In this document: piece after piece, positions 22,946-32,685 of the stretch | How the letters are laid out: the number at the start of each line of letters is the position of its first letter | Position numbering within the stretch: position 1 is the stretch's first letter | Assembly (NCBI GenBank): GCA_019918135.1 | Contig: WBZZ01006474.1 | Location: forward strand, 24,164-88,163 | DNA: 64,000 bases | Direction of reading: 5' to 3' | Source: Paulinella micropora | Lineage: Eukaryota > Cercozoa > Imbricatea > Euglyphida > Paulinellidae | Position numbers and translations under genes: made by a program | The notes under the pieces: generated by a model | The model's input: the letters and a program-made list of their open reading frames with translations, nothing else | Database searches by the model: none | Told to the model about the DNA's origin: nothing

Positions 22946-24205
22946 GGCCGCCCGAGACTTATCCGTTTCCTCCTGGATTTGTCCGTCGCCTTGCCCGCTA
23001 TGTCGTCCACCGTGGCCTCCTCACCCTCCTCCTCGAACCCTTCTCTAGACCGGTACAGGGTAGGCGTTTGCCTCTCCTGATCCGCATATCTGGCTAACTG
23101 ATCGATCATCATCGCGTATTGTATCGCATGTGTGCGATGATATACCCCCGAAATATGAGTAAACGCTTCATCTCGGATCGCGGCCAAATCCCGTGTAAGG
23201 AGTTTCTCCCGATATTTCCTTGCCGCCTTTCTCGAACCCAAACGACACGCTATAACGAGCTTCTGCGTCCGACTCGGTATAGGTATCGGATCCTGAACCA
23301 AGAAATCCTCGATATCATACCACCACATTTCCGTTCGTCTACCCACCGGAAGCACTATCGTGAAATCCCCAAGGGAAATCCGATTCTTCAGTGCCTTCTT
23401 GATTCCTGCCACTGAATCGACCATAATGGGATCGTCCCCCCCACTTATCCTTGAGAAACTCGATAATTCCCGTCTTCGCCTGACTCGGCTTTGCCACGTT
23501 ACATACCACGTACTGTGCCATTGGCAACGTCCTGCCATCCATTTCTTTGTGTTGGTCCCCCAACTTACGGCCGTGTATCGGGAAACAGTCCGTGGCCAAT
23601 CTCCGTTGTTCTCTCAAGTGTTCCGGCCGCATGTCGCACAATGCCACTATCTGATTTGGCGTCCATTCGTCCTCCGATTTGCTCTCCTCCTCCGTTGCCT
23701 TAGGGTCCCCCACCGCAAAAACCTCGCATGCTGCCTCGTCAGCCGCTGCCTCTTCCGACATTACGACCTTTACGGCCGCAAAACTACTCGCCGTCCATTC
23801 CCCCTCATTGCATTGAGAGTGGTCATCTGTCGACAAGTGCACCATCTTGTATACCGGTGCGTTTTCGTCCGCTCCATATCGCACCGTATACCCCGCACAG
23901 TCGATGGACGTGCGCATTCGTCTGAGCGCGTCCAAGCTCCATAACAAGCCCCCAGTGTATGCTGGTACCACCCAAAACTTGTGAATATAGACCGAGCCGT
24001 CGGAGAGCCGAAAATTCAGCAACATCGTGCCCGTGATCGGTGTCGATCCTGACACTCCACTCACCCATCCCTGCGTGTGCCGCAGTGCCTGCCGATACCA
24101 CTGCTGTCCCCCATACTTGTCCTGAAAACTCCTCCCCATGACACTGATCGCCGCCATCGTGTCATTGCCAATGACCCCATACCCGCCCAACTCGACAATT
24201 TCCAC
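22882..24205 (-). pseudogene. Gypsy Y1 protease and pre-RT region
   Basis: 24205-23339 starts with a retropepsin-like fold: GNDTMAAISVMGRSF (24153-24164 encodes DTMA where DTGA is usual), then a segment ending WSLDALRRMRTSIDCAG, which matches the second half of gypsy proteases. 23538-22882 continues in another frame with the region before RT. The same DTMA motif is in Y2, so it is inherited rather than random decay. There is no clear start codon; expression would rely on a gag-pol fusion. Confidence 0.75.
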
Positions 24206-24254
24206 CTTCGTAGGCTAAAGCGAAATCAGCTCTTTTCATTAAATTAACCATTCT

Positions 24255-24259
24255 CCTAG
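24255..24259. repeat. Target-site duplication of element A (left)
   Basis: CCTAG directly before the 5' LTR of A, repeated at 32587-32591 directly after its 3' LTR. It lies inside gypsy Y1, between gag and protease. Confidence 0.9.
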
Positions 24260-24642
24260 AGTAAGCAATAATATTTACTAAATATATTGTTACCTTTTGT
24301 GGTCAATTTCACGACATAACATTTATATTTGACCGGATCATATTCATTACCATTTTCAAATTATTATTCGTTACGTTGATATTACCGTTATTCACAATTA
24401 GTTGCCAGTTAGTATAGATTGGCCCATACTGAATCATCACTTGAATTTCTGACCACAAGATCAGTATATAAATTTGTGGTATTTATTTCACTATAAATTT
24501 ATGGTAAATTAGATTGAGTTTCAGTCATTGGTTTCTAACCATTGATTAAATTCATTATTGTTCCTTCAACCTTTGATCAAAGTGCCTCAGCGCAAACGAT
24601 TATTCAAGTATCCGGAGACTAATGTCTACTAGTGTACTTACT
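24260..24642 (+). repeat. 5' LTR of element A
   Basis: A 383-bp LTR. Its ends, AGTAAG and CTTACT, are perfect 6-bp inverted repeats, not the usual TG...CA. Compared with the 3' LTR it lacks 13 bp near 24355. The gag start codon is inside it, at 24622. Confidence 0.95.
24464..24472 (+). promoter_or_regulatory. TATA box in the copia-C LTR
   Basis: TATATAAAT about 150 bp before gag, conserved in all copia-C LTRs. It probably sets the start of genomic RNA near 24495. The assignment is by motif and position only. Confidence 0.55.
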
Positions 24643-26112
24643 GGGTATGGAGCCTTGGATGCGCCCCGTTACCAACTCAAGCTACCGAAATTCCCGAAAA
24701 GACCCATCGATGAATTTGACCTTTGGAAATTCCAATTTTTCGCTTTTTTATTGGGCGTGGACGCACGCTACATACTACTTCTGGAAGACCAAGAATCGCC
24801 CTACTCGGTACAAGAGATTGCTACAATCTACGCAAGTACCAGAACTACTGGACTAAGACCCACCCACCCCGCCCCTAACAACATTACTGGATCTGGACTG
24901 TCAGCACGACAGCAAGACACCTCGACAGCAAGACAGTCGAGAAGGAGGAGCGATGACGACGAAGACGATGAAGCATACGGATCGAGACGTGGCGACTCAT
25001 CATCGAGCAGCTCGTCATCACTGACCAGCTCGTCCTCAAGCAGCCCATCCTCGACCAACCCGTCCTCAGGTAGCCAAGCACCCGCCCTCTTGCCTACTAT
25101 CAACGTACCAACTGACCTGGATACACTTTTCAGCCAAGCAGACTACATCAAAGCACAGATCCATGTCCGCTGCTTCCTTGTGGAAGCATGCCAAGAGTCG
25201 ACAGCTCTACTGACCGTCCAACGAGCAGGAACCAACCCAGCGGTGATCTGGACAGCGATCTGCGAGCGATTCGGCAGCAAAGGATCGGTTTCCATCGCTC
25301 GCCTACTAATGCAGCTGTTTGAGACAAAGCTGAAGTCAAGCAATGGCCTACCAACATGGATGGAGCTCTTGACCCAACGCTTCGAGCGCCTACAGTCAAG
25401 AGGAGTGCCTCTACCTGATGAATTCAGAGTCGTATTCTTGCTCTTCAAACTTAAGGAGTGCGCCTCTCTATCTATGGGGGATGTAGGGGGAACTATGTAT
25501 TGGTCTCGTGCTGATGTTGACAAACCACGTTATAATGAGATATGTTCACTCATCTTACAAGCATACCATGCTAACCAACTCTCTGCTGCCTCATCTAGGT
25601 CCTCGACAGCCCTGTTCACTTCGGCCACACCCGTTGCTATCAACAAAGACATCCGATGTCTCAACTGCAACCGACGAGGACACATTGCGGTCCAGTGTCG
25701 ATCCACCTGCATGAAGCGAGTCCGCGAGGGCCGACCGAAACACTATGGGGCTGAATGCCCAGTCCGCAGACGACCCACGCAGCCAAACTCGAACACACGT
25801 CGCGGTGGTCGAGGGGGAGGACCGAATCAACGAGGACGTGGAGGCCAACCTAGACAGACCAACACAAGACGGATTCAACGATCGAGCGGACAAGCCAACG
25901 CGACAACCGAAGTGGAAGCCACGGACGACGTCGATGATCCAACAGGCGACCCACCCGAGACATGGCTGATGCATTCCGCCGACTCCGACGACGAACGACC
26001 CGGACCAGAGGAGGACGAACCATCGCAAGAAGAAGTAGCCTACGTACAAAGGGGAAGTAGGTACAGAAATAGAGCGGGACCTATCCAACTGTCTCCTCTA
26101 ACACCCACTTGA
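24622..26112 (+). CDS. Copia-C Gag (element A)
   Basis: A 496-residue Gag with a real ATG inside the 5' LTR (first seven codons). It has a UBN2-like core (LPKFPKRPIDEFDLWKFQFF; HVRCFLVEACQESTALL; MELLTQRFERLQSRG) and a Ser-rich linker near residues 120-155. The CCHC knuckle CLNCNRRGHIAVQC is near residue 350, with a second C/H-rich cluster (CRSTC, H, C) right after it and then an Arg/Gly-rich tail. It would assemble the particle and package RNA. It ends at a TGA after LSPLTPT, and the downstream frame lies +1. Whether that is a programmed shift is unclear, because C3 needs the opposite shift at the same place. Confidence 0.85.
   Translation: MSTSVLTGYGALDAPRYQLKLPKFPKRPIDEFDLWKFQFFAFLLGVDARYILLLEDQESPYSVQEIATIYASTRTTGLRPTHPAPNNITGSGLSARQQDTSTARQSRRRSDDDEDDEAYGSRRGDSSSSSSSSLTSSSSSSPSSTNPSSGSQAPALLPTINVPTDLDTLFSQADYIKAQIHVRCFLVEACQESTALLTVQRAGTNPAVIWTAICERFGSKGSVSIARLLMQLFETKLKSSNGLPTWMELLTQRFERLQSRGVPLPDEFRVVFLLFKLKECASLSMGDVGGTMYWSRADVDKPRYNEICSLILQAYHANQLSAASSRSSTALFTSATPVAINKDIRCLNCNRRGHIAVQCRSTCMKRVREGRPKHYGAECPVRRRPTQPNSNTRRGGRGGGPNQRGRGGQPRQTNTRRIQRSSGQANATTEVEATDDVDDPTGDPPETWLMHSADSDDERPGPEEDEPSQEEVAYVQRGSRYRNRAGPIQLSPLTPT
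24643..24660 (+). other. Candidate primer-binding site overlapping gag codons
   Basis: The bases right after the LTR (GGGTATGGAGCC here, GGTTATGGAGCC in C3) resemble the copia primer site that pairs with a half initiator-tRNA(Met). The match covers about 8 bases. The stretch also encodes gag residues GYGA, so primer and protein are constrained together. Confidence 0.4.
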
Positions 26113-27791
26113 TACTTATAACCCTCCCACCCCCACTGAAGCATCGCCCGCACCGCACCCTGATTACGTGGAAGACCCGACGAGACGCCCAGACATCCCA
26201 TGGAGCTCGCTGACAATCACACAACGCATGGACGAGAACGACTACAGACGTGCCTACGTTCAATGGACGCGCATGCGGGACGCATTTCGAGCGATCCCAC
26301 AAGGATTCCCTGTCCCACCTGCCCATTGGCCGCGACCTTGGTGCCCCCTTGGAACACCCCTCAACTATTTCCTTCCAAGAACGGATCCGTGGATGTTACC
26401 ATCGCTGCTAGTTCAAGACGCGCCCGGCTCAACAGGTATTGAGCACATCGTACTGCGGACAAGATGCCCGAGACGAGCACGACGTGAACCAGGTAGTTCA
26501 CCGCAACAACCGCCGGAAACAACTACACAATCCCCGCGCGTGCCAACACAGAGCTTTATGAGCTCACCTGCACCGGAAGACAGGACGACATCAGAGCAAG
26601 ACCGTCAAGAAGAGCAACCTACCTCAACGCCCATCGGAGAACATCGACAGCGACAGTTGAGTTCAACCAGCGCAGAGGACACCTCGATGAGCGAAACACC
26701 GCCTACCCCGTCAATGGCATACAATGAGGAATCGCCCATTTCAAGTTTCACGGTACCTATCCCACCGAACCTGCAGACCGAGTGCTTTACCCAGTTGGCC
26801 CCGACGACGACTTCAGCGAATGCATCTACGGACAACAAGGACGCAATAAGACGCATACAAGCCATCGAAGCATTACCCTACGGCCAACTAGTGCAATACA
26901 GACGTGTACCTGGAGTTTCACAGCCAACAGAACGACGATACACCTTCGCTTGGACAGATGCACATCATTGCTTTCGTCACCCTACCACCGATGAGCTGGC
27001 CTACTGGAGCATCGTGAAGGACTTCCGACTACTCCCGGAGAACTGGGCACTAACCAAACCAGACTGCGTCGACTGCAAGACTATACGCGAAACCAGACGC
27101 GGCAGCATTAGATGGGATTGCACCTACTGCGGCAACCAAGAAGGGAAACTGAAGCGTTGCAGCGGATGTCAACTCGTCTACTACTGCAACACCGATCATC
27201 AGAGGACCGATTGGCCGGCACACAAAGAGTTCTGCAACATGGCCAAGCGGCATCCACTCATCAACCGACTTCGAGAAAGGGGAACGAGATACGATCTACT
27301 CGGCATACCAACGGACCAGCCCGAGCTAGGCGACCTCGCATTTCAACATCTGTTACGTTACCGTGAAGGTGGACCACACGCACCACTGTTCATAGACACG
27401 CCCACAATGGTAGATATGGCGATGAGCCTAGATGAATTTACGACGAGGGGAAGACGTGTGGACCCCAAGGACGGCCACAATGGCACAATCACACGCCCAC
27501 CTTAACTTCACGGAAAACGAAGAAGACTACGAGGTGACCTCTTCGACACCGAATGCGAACTTAGCTCCGCTCGCCGCTACCACGCCGGACATACCCAACT
27601 TCGACGAAGCGTATACAATCAACGAGATGGACCCACCATGGACTATGCTCCCACCACCAACAAGTGGAACAGATGAGACCGGACAAGAACAGCACGAACC
27701 CTACGGTGTAGGTGCAGCAGGCGAAAGATGGCGAGAATAACTGGAGAAGCAACTGAAACGCATACTCAACATACCCGACGCGCCGTCCGAT
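26113..27791 (+). pseudogene. Copia-C MYND region (element A)
   Basis: The main frame 26168-27505 starts with PDYVEDPTRRPDIPWSSLT, has a low-complexity Thr/Pro linker, then FAWTDAHHCFRHPTTDELAYW and an intact MYND finger at 27119-27234. The pattern is C-x2-C-x9-C-x2-C-x5-C-x3-HQ-x2-DW-x2-H-x3-C, with His where the sixth ligand is usually Cys. RYDLLGIPTDQP and MAMSLDEFTTRGRR follow. A 1-bp insertion shifts the frame near 27468, and a TAA ends the next frame at 27740. In other proteins MYND fingers bind proline-rich peptides; here it might contact Gag, its own proline-rich linker, or a host factor (inference). Confidence 0.8.
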
Positions 27792-29636
27792 GTGAAGCGT
27801 TCACCGCCTCCAGCACCATACACACCTGAAATAGAACCACTGTTCAACGACAACGTGAGACCACCGCTCAACTATTACCCACCTGCCGGACGTGTGGAAG
27901 CTGAAGAACTACGCGAACGCCTACGACGTCATGACTTCTCACACACATTCGAATTCGTGTTAATGGCAGACGTATTTGACGAATTAGAAGCAATAAGGGA
28001 CCCGAAAGAAGATACCACAGACGTTGCAACCATCCCTGACGAAGATGCAACTGACGACATCGACGACCCGGAGCTCGACGACCGTGAACATGAGAACTAT
28101 CTCTACCCACCCGCCCTGGACTTCGCCAACGTACGCGAGTGGCAATACTACGTCAACAGGCATCCAGAGCTGGAATATTTGGAGTTCAAGAACATGGACG
28201 AATACAACAGATGGATGCAGGAGACAATGGACTTAGAACGGGCAGAGCTCAAGCGCCCTATGGTCAACTATGTGCTAATGGCCGACGGCAATCCCCCTGA
28301 CGTGGTCGACAGCGCATGCAACCGATGGCTATTCCATGAGAAGGCGCCTATCGACCCCAAGTCTATCCGCGAAGAGAAACCGGCTTTCCTCAATAACATA
28401 TATGGTAAGCCGCTTCCGGTGAGGATGCGGGCTACTGCCACTCCGACGTGGCTCAATGGTTATGGTCAATCGGTTAAACAGTCATTTCCCAACTCACTCA
28501 TATCACCGTCATTACCATTCAACCTTGTTCCCATACCACGCCTTGACCATGACATGCACAAAACAATCATCCATCAAAATGGTCAAGTATTCATCTATGA
28601 CAAGCCCATAACACTTGACAAGAAGAACATACTAGCAAGGGGGAGGCTCAATTCACACTTGCTATACGAGTTAGATAAGCCAGGAATGACACCACTTGAC
28701 CCTCATCAAAGATATATACCATACAGGTACAAGCAGAGAGAACAACTGTCACTGGCTGCAACCATCGACAACCTACCAGACCTTGCATTATGGTCAGTCA
28801 ATCCTCTCCCATCACATGCACCGTACGATCCAATGATCCTACACAGAGCTCTGATGCATGCAAACCCACTAATAATGAACGAGTTTGCAAAGAGCGTAGG
28901 CAGACGCATCGCTGGCAAAGATTGGATGCGTCTGGTACGTGCATGTCATGGATGCAATAGGGGCAAACCTAACAAACCCCCTATGTACAGAGGTAACTAT
29001 CTAGACCTAGAATATAAGCAAGGTGAAGCACTCAACATAGATTTCAGCGGCCCATTCCCCGTAATGTCAAGATACGGTAACTACTACAGAGGGGGAGTGA
29101 CATGTTCTCACTCTAAGTTTGCTTGTGACCTCTACACACCTACCCGCGAAGCTAAGCTTTACATGCCACATTTAACACGCATATTTGCTTTCTTTGAACG
29201 ACAGTCAGGCAACAAACTAAAGCAGATAAGAGCAGATGGCGAGTTTGTCTCTAAAGTACTAAAAGACTATACAGACAAACACGGCATCATCCTCAAAACC
29301 ACCACACGTAACGAGCCTAACATGAACCCCTTTGCTGAAAGAATGAATAGGACAGACGACACAAGCGCACTAGCAGCACAGTTAGATGCAGGCCTGCCTA
29401 ACACATTTTGGGAGGACACACATAAAGCGACACTAGCCATACGAATGGTCACGCCCCTTTGCAGAGGTAAGGACAAAGGCAAATCCCCTTGGGAATTGCT
29501 TACGGGCCGAAAACCTGTGCAATCGTGCGTGCAACCTTTCGGATGCCTCGCCTGGGTGAAAATGGAAACGACGAAAGCACAGCCTGGCCGTGCCAGGTAC
29601 TCTCATTGGCTACAACATATTTCGTCGAGTCTATAA
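27792..29636 (+). pseudogene. Copia-C protease and integrase (element A)
   Basis: A 614-codon frame. Residues 1-160 are acidic, with two LMAD repeats. The protease is centred on VVDSACNRWLFHEK (28302-28345), where D-S-A-C replaces D-S/T-G-A, and ends near LPFNLVPIPRLDHD. The integrase zinc region has LHRALMHANPLIM and CHGCNRGK. The core has the first Asp in NIDFSGPF, the second in RADGEF and the Glu in NPFAERMN. The frame is lost at about 29597 by 2 missing bases relative to C2, so integrase is cut off after GCLAWVK. The region joins the MYND part upstream except for a single TAA at 27738. Confidence 0.85.
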
Positions 29637-30477
29637 AATCCTCATTCACGACACCAAACAGACAGCCACAGTAGAAAAACGTAATGTTCGTTTCGATACA
29701 ATGACTCGTGGCTACACATGCAAATTACCTGCACGACCTTGGCAACCACTACTAGTGTCGCACAACATAACATCCTCCACCTCGCCTCCTACCACTAGCA
29801 TACCATCTACCCAGTCAGTCCAGTGGAAAAACGAGGACCAACTGCCACAATTTCAGGACTCCAACACACCCAGTGGCTGGTGGCCAACAAACCAACTGCC
29901 ACATTCCTCACAAAACACACTCGACACACTGGACGATGACACGACAACCCCACACACCACCAAGGCCACTTCAAGTCTTTACGTGCAACCAAGCCCATAT
30001 TTTGGCTCACTCCATCCCCCACCAAATGCATTTGCTCCCACTCCAGCAACAACGGTTGCACAAGAGAAAAAGACGAACAGAGCACCTCGGCAAACGACAC
30101 AACACAACAGAGCAACATCAAACCCAGCCCAACACTCCTCATCTGCACCACAATTCCCTCTACCAGATAGATGGAGTAGTAACAAGGGCATACCACAAAC
30201 ATGGGATGGTGCTGCAATAACTTCAACAAACATAGTTGCTGGGCCCAGGCTTAGGAAACAAACACCAGCAAACCACCCCACTCATAGTATTACCGCACAC
30301 ATTATTGTTGCTCATGAGTTTGAGGAGGAGGACGAGGAGGCCTTAGGACAGGACAGCTATTGTTTGTTCGCAAGAGTGTTACATATCCCACAGAAAACCA
30401 TAAAGTCACACCCTCAGGTACATGCTGCTCAACTAGCCGAGTTACAAGGTTTGTTCGAATGCAAAGCACTGCAATAG
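29590..30477 (+). pseudogene. Copia-C integrase C-terminus and linker (element A)
   Basis: It continues integrase in a new frame (PGTLIGYNIFRRVYKILI, VRFDTMTRGYTCKLP). A Thr/Ser/Pro/Gln-rich linker of about 180 residues follows, then HAAQLAELQGLFECKALQ, which leads into RT. It ends at TAG (30475-30477) where C2 has TGG (Trp), so this is a one-base nonsense change and RT continues in the same frame. Confidence 0.85.
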
Positions 30478-31950
30478 GTACCTCGAGCCGCAGCAATAAC
30501 AGCGAATGTACCTCCTGTCCATACAACATTTGTTGATGCCATAAAGACAGATGAGTCTACAGGTCAGGAGAAATACAAATCGCGACTAGTAGCTTTAGGA
30601 AATAGGATGAAAGAATACATTCATTACAATCCATATGAATGCTCTTCCCCCACCGCCCAACCAATGTTTCTTTTGCTACTAGTATCTTATGCTGCTGCAT
30701 TCAATGACCTCATGATCTCTCACCTCGACTTTTCACAAGCCTATTCCCATGCAGATATGAAGGACATTGCCTTCGCCTTTCCGCCTAAGGGGTACGAAAA
30801 CAAAAGCGACCCTTCAATAATTCTATTGTTGAAGAAAGCACTGTACGGAACCCCCCAGGCAGGGCGAAAGTGGTTTGACCATGTGTCTACTAATGTGAGA
30901 AGTATAGGATATAAACAGTCAACATTAGACCCATGCATTTTCTTCCTACCTTCAGTCACAGGCAGACAGAAACTACCCCCCTATCTACTCCTTCGCACTG
31001 ATGACTTGCTCGTGTTTCATAATACCAAAGACGAGCACAATGCCCTGTTCACCAAACTGAAACATTCATTTAGAGTGAAGGACCTAGGACAAGTCAAAAC
31101 ATTTTGTGGCTTGCAGTTTGTTAGGACTTCAGAGGGCATAGTCATACATCAGCATGAATACATTAAGGGCATGCTTAGGGATTTCAACTTCCAAGAAGCC
31201 AAGCCAGTCGCTACCCCTACAGCGACGACTGACCCTCCCCCAGCCAGCAAAGAAGCTATGCTTCGGCGTTTCTCGCTCCCTCGCTTGCTTGGCGCCCCTC
31301 TCTGGCCTGCGACTCAGACTCAACCGGCCATCACCTACGCGGTCAACCACGCGGCGGTACTCGCATCAAAGAAGCCTGACGTGGCGTACTCAGCAATAGC
31401 TCGCATCCTGAGATTTCTGCGAACACCTAGAGGGATTTTCTTCCCATTTCGGACCCGCAGCTTCGAGCTTATATCGTATTTCGATGCCAACTTGGGCGCA
31501 TGTGAGTACACGCGACGATCAAGAACCGGCCAACTGCACATGACGACTGGGCCCATCGCATGGAGTTCGAAGCGCCAACCCACAGTCGCACTATCGACTC
31601 AGGATGCTGAAACGATCGCCAACTCAACGACATGCCGAACAGCAATCGCGATATTGCATATGTGCAAGGACGTTGGAATTCCGTTGCCGACGCCATCAAC
31701 TATCAATAACGACAACCGGGGGGCGGTCCTGAACGCAACGAACGGCATGGCCACTACACGCCACTTAGCACTCAAACACCATTACGTGGTAGAACGAGTA
31801 CGGGCTGGCGAAGTGATCGTACGACACGTTTCGACGAAGGACAATCTGGCGGACATGCTGACGAAGTCACTACCGACGCCACGTTTCTTGGAACTAGTCG
31901 CACAGTTTACGGTGTTGCTCAAGGACGCTTTATCGCAGTTTGAGGTTTAA
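30478..31950 (+). pseudogene. Copia-C reverse transcriptase and RNase H (element A)
   Basis: After the TAG the frame stays open to 31950. RT landmarks: FVDAIKTDESTGQEKYKSRL, HLDFSQAYSHADMKDIAF, KKALYGTPQAGRKWFDH, and LRTDDLLVFH, where the first residues of the YVDD box are RT while both aspartates are kept. RNase H: FDANLGACEYTRRSRTGQ, STQDAETIANS, NNDNRGAVLNATNG and STKDNLADMLTKSLP. Unlike C1 and C2, this copy has no 2-bp deletion at 31130. The domains look catalytically plausible but are separated from a start by upstream lesions. Confidence 0.9.
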
Positions 31951-32180
31951 TGCCTCTAGCTTTTACAGACACTTAGGATGAATTTATTCAACAGACTTGC
32001 TACACCGCTGCAAGGACCTGCATCCTTTGATGCTTACGAATTTTTTTTTCATTTTTAGTGTTAATGCAACATTAACATGTATCATACTTCATCATCATGA
32101 ATCGCTAGTTTACATATAGTTTCATATGGCCAATCATGTTAGTAACTTCAAGATAATATACATATACATATATGTTATGC

Positions 32181-32190
32181 CGAGGGGGAG
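32181..32190 (+). other. Polypurine tract of element A
   Basis: CGAGGGGGAG directly before the 3' LTR, the expected plus-strand primer. The same tract precedes the C1 and C2 3' LTRs. Confidence 0.8.
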
Positions 32191-32586
32191 AGTAAGCAAT
32201 AATATTTACTAAATATATTGTTACCTTTTATGGTCAATTTCACGACATAACATTTATATTTGACCGGATCATATTCATTACCATTTTCATATTTCGTATC
32301 ATAATTATTATTCGTTACGTTGATATTACCGTTATTCACAATTAGTTGCCAGTTAGTATAGATTGGCCCATACTGAATCATCACTTGAATTTCTGACCAC
32401 AAGATCAGTATATAAATTTGTGGTATTTATTTCACTATAAATTTATGGTAAATTAGATTGAGTTTCAGTCATTGGTTTCTAACCATTGATTAAATTCATT
32501 ATTGTTCCTTCAACCTTTGATCAAAGTGCATCAGCGCAAACGATTATTCAAGTATCCGGAGACTAATGTCTACTAGTGTACTTACT
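32191..32586 (+). repeat. 3' LTR of element A
   Basis: A 396-bp LTR running from AGTAAG to CTTACT and followed by the TSD CCTAG (32587-32591). It is nearly identical to 24260-24642. Confidence 0.95.
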
Positions 32587-32685
32587 CCTAGGACTCATTG
32601 AATCCGCGCGTTCCGCGATCTTTTAGTATGTCTGGAGGATACGTCGGTTCCGCTCCCGTTCCTTCCCCTCATCCTCTCCATTGAG

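Larger units (their letters stand above)
24260..32586 (+). mobile_element. Copia-C element A, full length, nested in Y1
   Basis: The most complete copia-C copy: 5' LTR, primer site, gag with CCHC knuckle, MYND region, protease, integrase, RT, RNase H, polypurine tract, 3' LTR and a perfect 5-bp TSD. The two LTRs differ by about two substitutions and one 13-bp indel, so the insertion looks recent. The coding region nevertheless has a frame change after gag, a 1-bp insertion near 27468, a TAA near 27738, a 2-bp loss near 29597 and a TAG at 30475-30477. Confidence 0.95.

Noticed and set aside
32175-32402. Short gene in the copia-C LTR (minus strand)
   Set aside because: It lies wholly inside an LTR and has no similarity to a known protein.
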